From: Methylocapsa aurea | Lineage (GTDB): Bacteria > Pseudomonadota > Alphaproteobacteria > Rhizobiales > Beijerinckiaceae | DNA length: 64,000 nt | Reading direction: 5' to 3' | Assembly: GCF_000746085.1 (NCBI RefSeq) | Contig: NZ_KN050805.1 | Location: 1-64,000 of the forward strand | In this document: positions 58,916 to 64,000 of the stretch, in pieces | Layout: each line of letters opens with the position of its first letter | Numbering within the stretch: the stretch's first letter is position 1 | The notes under the pieces: model-generated | The model's input: the letters and a program-made list of their open reading frames with translations, nothing else | Told to the model about the DNA's origin: nothing | The model's database searches: none | Position numbers and translations under genes: made by a program

Positions 58916-61057
58916 ATGATGCAAGATCATCCGACCAAGAACCGGCCTCCGTCGCGCGGCGCGCCCCGCCCGTCAAACAGCAAAGGCGCGCCCAAGCACA
59001 AAGGCGCGGCGAAGTTCAACGCGTCCAAATTCGATGCGTCCAAGCCAGGCGCGCGCCCGGCGCGCGGCAAAGCGCCAGCGATCGGCGCGAAATCAAAACG
59101 TGAGCCGGCCGAAGGCATCCGCCAGCCGCGCCAGAAGATCGCGCCTAAGTCTTTCTCCGGCGACAGAAACGCCGGTCCGCGACCCGAGAATGCGCCCAAA
59201 AAGACTCCAGGAGCGGCGTTCCGCTCGGATTCGACGGGAAAGCGCTCCGGCCATGCAGGCGCTCGAAAGCCAAACAAGGCGCGCGACGTCGAAGCGCGGG
59301 GCCGACAATCGCATCATCAAGACGCGGATCATCAGGAAATCCTTGCCCTGGAAGCCCTTGGCGAAGAAGCCGGCGCCGGGACGCAACGGATCGCCAAGGT
59401 CATGGCGCGGGCCGGGGCCTGCTCTCGCCGCGACGCCGAAGCCTGGATCGGCGAAGGCCGGGTCGCGTTGAATGGCGTCGTGCTGACCAACCCCGCGATC
59501 AATGTCGGCGACGCCGACCAAATCACGATCGATGGCGAACCGCTCGCCCAGCGCGCGCGGACGCGGGTGTTCCTGTTCCACAAACCACGTGGCCTCGTCA
59601 CGACGGAGCGCGATCCCGAGGGCCGGCCAACGGTTTTCGACTATCTTCGCGAGCATTGGCCAGAAGGTCCGCGCGTCGTCAGCATCGGCCGGCTCGACAT
59701 CAACACCGAGGGGCTCTTGCTGCTCACCAATGATGGCGGGCTCGCGCGCGTCCTTGAACTTCCCTCGACCGGATGGCTCCGGCGTTATCGCGTCCGCGCC
59801 AAGGGCGAAACCGATCAGGGCGTTCTTGACCGTCTCCGCCAGGGGGTGACCATCGATGGCGTCGATTACGTCGGCGTCGAAGCGACATTCGATCGCCAGC
59901 AGGGCGCCAATAGCTGGCTGACCATGGGATTGCGCGAGGGCAAGAACCGCGAGGTCAAGCGCGTGCTCGAACATATCGGGCTAGAGGTCAATCGCCTCAT
60001 CAGGCTGTCGTTTGGACCGTTTCAGCTTGGCGAACTCGCGGAGGGCGCGGTCGACGAGGTGCGCACGCGCGTGCTGCGCGACCAGCTTGGACCTTCGCTC
60101 GCGGCCGCCGCCGGCGCGGATTTCTTGAGCCCAACGGGCGACGAAATGGAGCCTCCGCCGGCGTCCGAGCCGCCACGCCAAAGACAGGCGGGGACAAGGG
60201 GAGGCTCCGATCGCGCGAGCGCGCAGCGCCCGCCGTCCATGAGAGCATCCGGCCAACCAGACCGTGCGAAAGAGACGCGCCAATATAGCGCCCGCCCTTT
60301 CGAGAAAAACGCGCGTGAATCGCGGCGACCCGACCCTCAAGCCCAAACAAAGGGCAATGAAGCGAGGGGCAAACCCGCGCCCGGCCCACGCAAGCATATT
60401 TCCGCCTTGCGCACGGAAGACGGCGCTGGACGGGGAGCGCGCAAGCGCATCGAGCGGGCCGAAACCGAGGATCGCAGCGGCCGGACCGTCCGTGTCGAGC
60501 GGCTTGTCTCCACCGCAAGCAAGGACAAGCGGCAAGGCAGCCGCGAACCGCCGACGACCCGCAATGGTCGCCGCTTCGAAGCCGAGCGCAAAAACCGCGA
60601 GGGCGAGAGCGCCCGCCCGGCGCGCCGCTCCAGCGGATTTTCGGGGGCGGAGGGTTCGCGCGGGCCCAAGCGGGAGCGCTCGCAAAGGCCAGCGGGAGTG
60701 CAGGAGCGTCCCGCCTTCGGTTCGCGCAAAACCGAGCGGGACAGAACCTCCGATCGCCCGCAAGGGCCGACCCAATATGCAGCCAAGCCCCAACGGAACT
60801 ATGAAGGAAAGCGCGGCGAGCCAAATCGCGGAGCACCCGAAGATCGCGCCGCTGCGCCAAAGCGTCCGGCGCGCCCGGCGGGCAAGACGGAGAGCGCTCG
60901 TCCGTTTAGCGCAGGCCGGTCCGCTGGCGGCGGCAAGTTCGCGGCGGCCGGCGGCTACAAAGGCGGCGGAAAGCCGGGCGGCAAAGGCGGCCCTGCGCGC
61001 GGGGCCGGAGCTGGAAGAAATGGGCCCAGCAAAGGGCGCCCGCGCGGCAAGCCTTGA
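58916..61057 (+). CDS. RluB-like pseudouridine synthase with long basic tails
   Basis: rRNA pseudouridine synthase of about 713 residues, far more than the usual 250-300. An Arg/Lys/Pro-rich, probably disordered N-terminus of about 155 residues precedes the S4 domain (RIAKVMARAGACSRRDAEAWIGEGRVALNG, residues 158-190) and the catalytic domain with Asp261 in GRLDINTEGLLLL. From about residue 400 the tail is again Arg/Gly/Lys/Pro-rich to the end, finishing in GGGKPGGKGG-type repeats. rsmD follows by six bases, so both probably serve ribosome assembly. An ATG at 58919 is equally possible. Confidence 0.9.
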   Translation: MMQDHPTKNRPPSRGAPRPSNSKGAPKHKGAAKFNASKFDASKPGARPARGKAPAIGAKSKREPAEGIRQPRQKIAPKSFSGDRNAGPRPENAPKKTPGAAFRSDSTGKRSGHAGARKPNKARDVEARGRQSHHQDADHQEILALEALGEEAGAGTQRIAKVMARAGACSRRDAEAWIGEGRVALNGVVLTNPAINVGDADQITIDGEPLAQRARTRVFLFHKPRGLVTTERDPEGRPTVFDYLREHWPEGPRVVSIGRLDINTEGLLLLTNDGGLARVLELPSTGWLRRYRVRAKGETDQGVLDRLRQGVTIDGVDYVGVEATFDRQQGANSWLTMGLREGKNREVKRVLEHIGLEVNRLIRLSFGPFQLGELAEGAVDEVRTRVLRDQLGPSLAAAAGADFLSPTGDEMEPPPASEPPRQRQAGTRGGSDRASAQRPPSMRASGQPDRAKETRQYSARPFEKNARESRRPDPQAQTKGNEARGKPAPGPRKHISALRTEDGAGRGARKRIERAETEDRSGRTVRVERLVSTASKDKRQGSREPPTTRNGRRFEAERKNREGESARPARRSSGFSGAEGSRGPKRERSQRPAGVQERPAFGSRKTERDRTSDRPQGPTQYAAKPQRNYEGKRGEPNRGAPEDRAAAPKRPARPAGKTESARPFSAGRSAGGGKFAAAGGYKGGGKPGGKGGPARGAGAGRNGPSKGRPRGKP

Positions 61058-61063
61058 GGCTAC

Positions 61064-61618
61064 ATGCGCATCGTCGGCGGCAGCTTAAGAGGCCGGGTGC
61101 TGAAGGGTCCCGCCGCGGACGCAATCCGGCCGACTTCGGACCGCCTGCGCGAGACGCTTTTCAACATTCTCGTTCACTCCTACGGCGATCCGATCCAAGG
61201 CGCGCGCGTCCTTGATCTTTTCGCCGGCACCGGAGCCCTGGCGCTTGAATCCCTGTCGCGCGGCGCGACTTGCGCCACGCTCGTCGACCAGGGCGCGGAA
61301 GCTTACGCCCTCATCCGCGCCAATGTCTCCGCTCTCGGCCTTGGCGATGGCGCGCGAATCCTGCGCCGCGACGCGCGCAAACTGGGGCAAGCGCCAGAGG
61401 GCGAACGCTACAATCTCGCCTTTCTCGATCCGCCCTATGGCCGGGGCCTCGCGCCGCCGGCGCTCATCGCCTTGCGCGATGGCGGCTGGCTCGAAAAGGA
61501 CGCGCTCGTCCTCGTTGAGGAAAATGCCCAAGCGGATGTCCCTTTGCCGGAGGGCTTCGCACTACTCGAAACTCGCCGCTACGGCGATACGCAAGTGCTG
61601 TTTGTCCGCGCAATGTAG
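61064..61618 (+). CDS. rsmD: 16S rRNA m2G966 methyltransferase
   Basis: Methylates G966 of 16S rRNA using SAM. MRIVGGSLRGRVLKGP start, RPTSDRLRETLFNIL, SAM-binding VLDLFAGTGALALE and the catalytic motif LDPPYG are all present. 184 residues, normal. Starts six bases after the pseudouridine synthase, same operon. Confidence 0.95.
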   Translation: MRIVGGSLRGRVLKGPAADAIRPTSDRLRETLFNILVHSYGDPIQGARVLDLFAGTGALALESLSRGATCATLVDQGAEAYALIRANVSALGLGDGARILRRDARKLGQAPEGERYNLAFLDPPYGRGLAPPALIALRDGGWLEKDALVLVEENAQADVPLPEGFALLETRRYGDTQVLFVRAM

Positions 61619-61705
61619 CCGGCCGTTCAAGGCAGGCCCGCGCTACTTCCCTACACGACGTTTGTTGCGCAATGCATATGTTGCAATGGGCGACGCATGA
61701 GCACG

Positions 61706-61754
61706 ACCCCTCGTCCTTCGAGATGCGAGCTTCGCTCGCTCCTCAGGATGAGGG
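61706..61754. repeat. CCTCATCCTGAGG-type repeat, copy 2
   Basis: CCCTCGTCCTTCGAGATG pairs with CTCCTCAGGATGAGGG; inside, GCGAGC-TTCG-CTCGC forms a tetraloop hairpin. Lies between the convergent rsmD and fasciclin genes, the same type of position as copy 1 between the AraC and ilvC genes. Confidence 0.85.
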
Positions 61755-61798
61755 ATCGATTATGGCCTGGCGTTAAGCGGCGGAAGAAGCAATTCCGA

Positions 61799-62353
61799 TC
61801 AGGGCATCAACACCTTGTTGATGACATGGATCACGCCATTCGACTGCAGCACATCGGCGATCGTGATGCGCGCGGTGCGGCCCTTCGAATCGGTGATGTC
61901 GAAAGCCTTGCCTCTTTCCGTGATGGTAAGCGGCTCGCCCTGCACGCTCTTGAGCATCGCCTGACCGCCGCCTTGTTTCACAGCGTCGGCAAGATCGGCC
62001 GTCGTCAAACGGCCCGGCAGCACATGATAGGTCAGGACGGCAGAGAGCTGATCCTTGTTCTCTGGCTTCAGCAACCCTTCGACGGTTCCCGCGGGAAGCT
62101 GATTAAACGCGGCGTTGGTCGGCGCGAAAACCGTGAACGGACCGGCGCCTTGCAACGTATCGACGAGGCCCGCCGCCTTGACCGCCGCGACGAGCGTTGT
62201 GTTGTCCTTGGAGTTGACGGCGTTCTGGATGATGTTCTTGCTCGGATACATGGCCGCGCCGCCGACCATCTTGGTCATTTCGGCGAAGGCTGTTCCGGAG
62301 AGTCCAGCAACGGAGATGAAAGCGGCGGCAAATGCGATGCGATTGAATTTCAT
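61799..62353 (-). CDS. secreted fasciclin-domain protein
   Basis: Exported FAS1-domain protein of 184 residues, possibly adhesive or envelope-related. Signal peptide (ending SGTAFA), then H1 motif GPFTVFAPTNAAFNQLP and H2-type YHVLPGRLTTADL, ending in NGVIHVINKVLMP. GAGGAG seven bases before the ATG fixes the start. Single gene. Confidence 0.93.
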   Translation of the reverse strand: MKFNRIAFAAAFISVAGLSGTAFAEMTKMVGGAAMYPSKNIIQNAVNSKDNTTLVAAVKAAGLVDTLQGAGPFTVFAPTNAAFNQLPAGTVEGLLKPENKDQLSAVLTYHVLPGRLTTADLADAVKQGGGQAMLKSVQGEPLTITERGKAFDITDSKGRTARITIADVLQSNGVIHVINKVLMP

Positions 62354-62431
62354 GGATGCGCTCCTCTTTAAGACTTGCCGGCTGTGTCTTGCCGGCATGT
62401 TGGTCTTTACGGAGGCCCGCGCGAAAAAGTT

Positions 62432-63718
62432 TCAGAGCCGTTGCAACGCCCGCCAGCCGATGTCGCGCCGGCAGAAACCTTGCGGCCAATCGATCGCATC
62501 GATCGCCGCATAGGCGCGCGCCCGCGCCTCGACCACATCAGCGCCAAGACCCGTGACATTGAGGACGCGGCCGCCATTAGCGAGCAGCCTTGTCCCCTCA
62601 ACCTTCGTCCCCGCATGGGTGATCGTGACGAAGGGCATCGCCTGCGCGCGCGCGAGGCCGAGGATTTCGCTCCCCTTTTGCGGCGCTTCGGGATAGCCCT
62701 TGGCGGCGAGAACGACGCTGAGCGCGGTCAGCGGCGAGAGTCGCAGCGGTGGCTGTGGAAGATTGCCCTCGACGCAAGCGAGCATCAACGCGAGCAAATC
62801 CTCTTCGAGGCGCGGCAGCATGACCTGGGTTTCCGGATCGCCGAAGCGCACATTGAACTCGATCAGCTTGGGACCCGCCTCGCCAATCATCAGACCGGCG
62901 AAAAGCACGCCTTTGAACGGCATGCCCATCTCCGCCATGCCTTGCAGCGTCGGCTCAATGATTTCGCGCATGACGCGCAGGCTCATCGGCGCGTCCATCA
63001 CCGGCGCTGGCGAATAGGCGCCCATGCCGCCGGTGTTGGGACCGCGCTCGCCTTCGCCGAGGCGCTTGTGATCCTGCGCCGAAGCGAAGGCCACTGCGCG
63101 CGCGCCATCGCAAAGGGCGAAAAACGAGGCCTCCTCGCCTTCGAGAAACTCCTCGACGACAATCGTTCGTTGGCCCCCGGCCGGTCCTGCTTGACCGAAG
63201 CCGCCTGCAAACATCGCCTCGATCGCGGCCTCGGCCTCATCGAGGCTCATCGCCACGACGACCCCCTTGCCGCTCGCAAGTCCATCCGCCTTGATGACGA
63301 TCGGCGCGCCCTTTTCGCGCACATAGGCCGTGGCGGACGCGGCGTCGGAGAAGAGCGCATATGCGGCGGTCGGAATCTTGTAGCGGGCGCAAAACTCCTT
63401 GGTGAAGCCTTTCGATCCCTCAAGCTGCGCGGCGGCCTTGCTAGGCCCGAAGGCCTTGATCCCCGCCACCGCCAGATCGTCGACGATTCCGGCGACGAGC
63501 GGCGCCTCAGGGCCGACCACGACGAGATCTATCGCCATCAGCTTGCAAAAATTCGCCACCGCCGAGTGGTCGGTCACATCGAGCGCGACGGCGCGCCCCA
63601 AAGAGAGCATGCCGGGATTGCCTGGGGCGACAAAAAGCTCCCTCAGCCTTCGGCTTTTCGCAAGCGCAATAGCGATGGCGTGCTCGCGCCCGCCGGACCC
63701 GAGGAGAAGAACATTCAT
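62432..63718 (-). CDS. purD: phosphoribosylamine-glycine ligase
   Basis: Second step of purine synthesis. MNVLLLGSGGREHAIA start, ATP-grasp core with GASSMSLDE-like region, VVEEFLEGEEASFFALCDG and the metal-binding EFNVRFGDPETQVMLPRL. 428 residues, normal. Not linked to the pur cluster at 14-19 kb. Divergent from the partial gene at the window end. Confidence 0.96.
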   Translation of the reverse strand: MNVLLLGSGGREHAIAIALAKSRRLRELFVAPGNPGMLSLGRAVALDVTDHSAVANFCKLMAIDLVVVGPEAPLVAGIVDDLAVAGIKAFGPSKAAAQLEGSKGFTKEFCARYKIPTAAYALFSDAASATAYVREKGAPIVIKADGLASGKGVVVAMSLDEAEAAIEAMFAGGFGQAGPAGGQRTIVVEEFLEGEEASFFALCDGARAVAFASAQDHKRLGEGERGPNTGGMGAYSPAPVMDAPMSLRVMREIIEPTLQGMAEMGMPFKGVLFAGLMIGEAGPKLIEFNVRFGDPETQVMLPRLEEDLLALMLACVEGNLPQPPLRLSPLTALSVVLAAKGYPEAPQKGSEILGLARAQAMPFVTITHAGTKVEGTRLLANGGRVLNVTGLGADVVEARARAYAAIDAIDWPQGFCRRDIGWRALQRL

Positions 63719-63916
63719 GGTCGAGCCATCGCCATTCGAAGGGGGATGTTTGACGCAAAGTCAGGCGTCGCCGCAATCCTTCCTTGCAATGCCATAGCTG
63801 CAGCCGAAAACATACCGGAAAGAGAGACTTGCCTACCCTGCGGCAAAGTGAAAAACTCCTCTTGCGACAGGTTGCCGCATGAACTCCTCGTAAAAGCTTT
63901 TATAGGGAGAAGAACG

Positions 63917-64000
63917 ATGGCAGAGACGCCAAGATTCATGCAAGGTGTTTATCAGTTTGAAGGCAAGGGGCTCGACAAGCCGCTCCCGCCTCAATCAAAG
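63917..64000 (+). CDS. start of a gene running off the window
   Basis: A frame beginning MAETPRFMQGVYQFEGKGLD continues to the last base. GGGAGAAG lies a few bases upstream, a good ribosome site. The first residues faintly recall a small family with the pattern Y-x-F-x-G-x-G-L, but the part seen is too short to name a function. Confidence 0.55.
   Translation, partial: MAETPRFMQGVYQFEGKGLDKPLPPQSK

Overview
The window is chromosomal DNA from a GC-rich alphaproteobacterium, most likely a Hyphomicrobiales member near the Beijerinckiaceae/Methylocystaceae. The inference rests on several sequence features: a Shemin-type 5-aminolevulinate synthase (hemA), the CckA cell-cycle kinase, the alphaproteobacterial F1-ATPase inhibitor (zeta, DUF1476), a LexA box of the GAAC-N7-GAAC form before recA, a one-cysteine DksA, a phasin, and the purC-purS-purQ-purL-bolA-grxD gene order. 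The genus is an inference, not a reading. I saw no rRNA, tRNA, CRISPR array, prophage or insertion sequence.

Layout. 1-3.3 kb: end of an HxlR-type regulator, then an NMT1-type ABC importer (binding protein, ATPase, permease). 3.4-9.4 kb: adenosine kinase, hemA, a nucleotide-sugar epimerase, a secreted Gly/Tyr/Trp-rich protein, an HD-domain protein and a small iron-permease-like membrane protein. 9.5-14 kb: lepA, an orphan membrane protein, xerC, ATPase zeta. 14.4-19.6 kb: purC, purS, purQ, purL, bolA and a CGFS glutaredoxin; the last two form a known Fe-S handling pair. 19.8-27.3 kb: tlpA divergent from argH, a FIST sensor protein, a polyprenyl glycosylphosphotransferase, thrS. 27.4-35.3 kb: an AT-rich gap, a LuxR-type regulator, a PPP-type phosphatase, icd, dksA, a FliO-like protein. 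35.8-43.8 kb: cckA, two small unknowns, recA, alaS. 44-51.2 kb: phasin, SixA-like phosphatase, an orphan secreted protein, ycjX-ycjF, a four-helix membrane protein divergent from an AraC regulator. 51.3-54.8 kb: ilvB-ilvH-ilvC, reading leftwards. 55.3-64 kb: RMD1-family protein, miaA, ispH, tadA, a pseudouridine synthase with a very long tail, rsmD, a fasciclin protein, purD, and the start of one more gene.

Most genes are housekeeping. The less ordinary content is regulatory and repetitive: (i) a leader peptide rich in Val/Ile/Leu followed by an intrinsic terminator before ilvB, which looks like an attenuator; (ii) hairpins before thrS, one with a loop like the threonine tRNA anticodon loop; (iii) a purC-purS gap packed with dyads and a terminator; (iv) a ten-codon frame ending in two AGA arginine codons that overlaps the argH start; (v) a mosaic family of about ten intergenic repeats built from exchangeable inverted-repeat modules, two of which overlap the stop codon of a gene. 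No wholly new multi-gene system was evident. The genes with least explanation are the orphans at 11.6, 30.4, 38.5, 45.3 and 49.6 kb.
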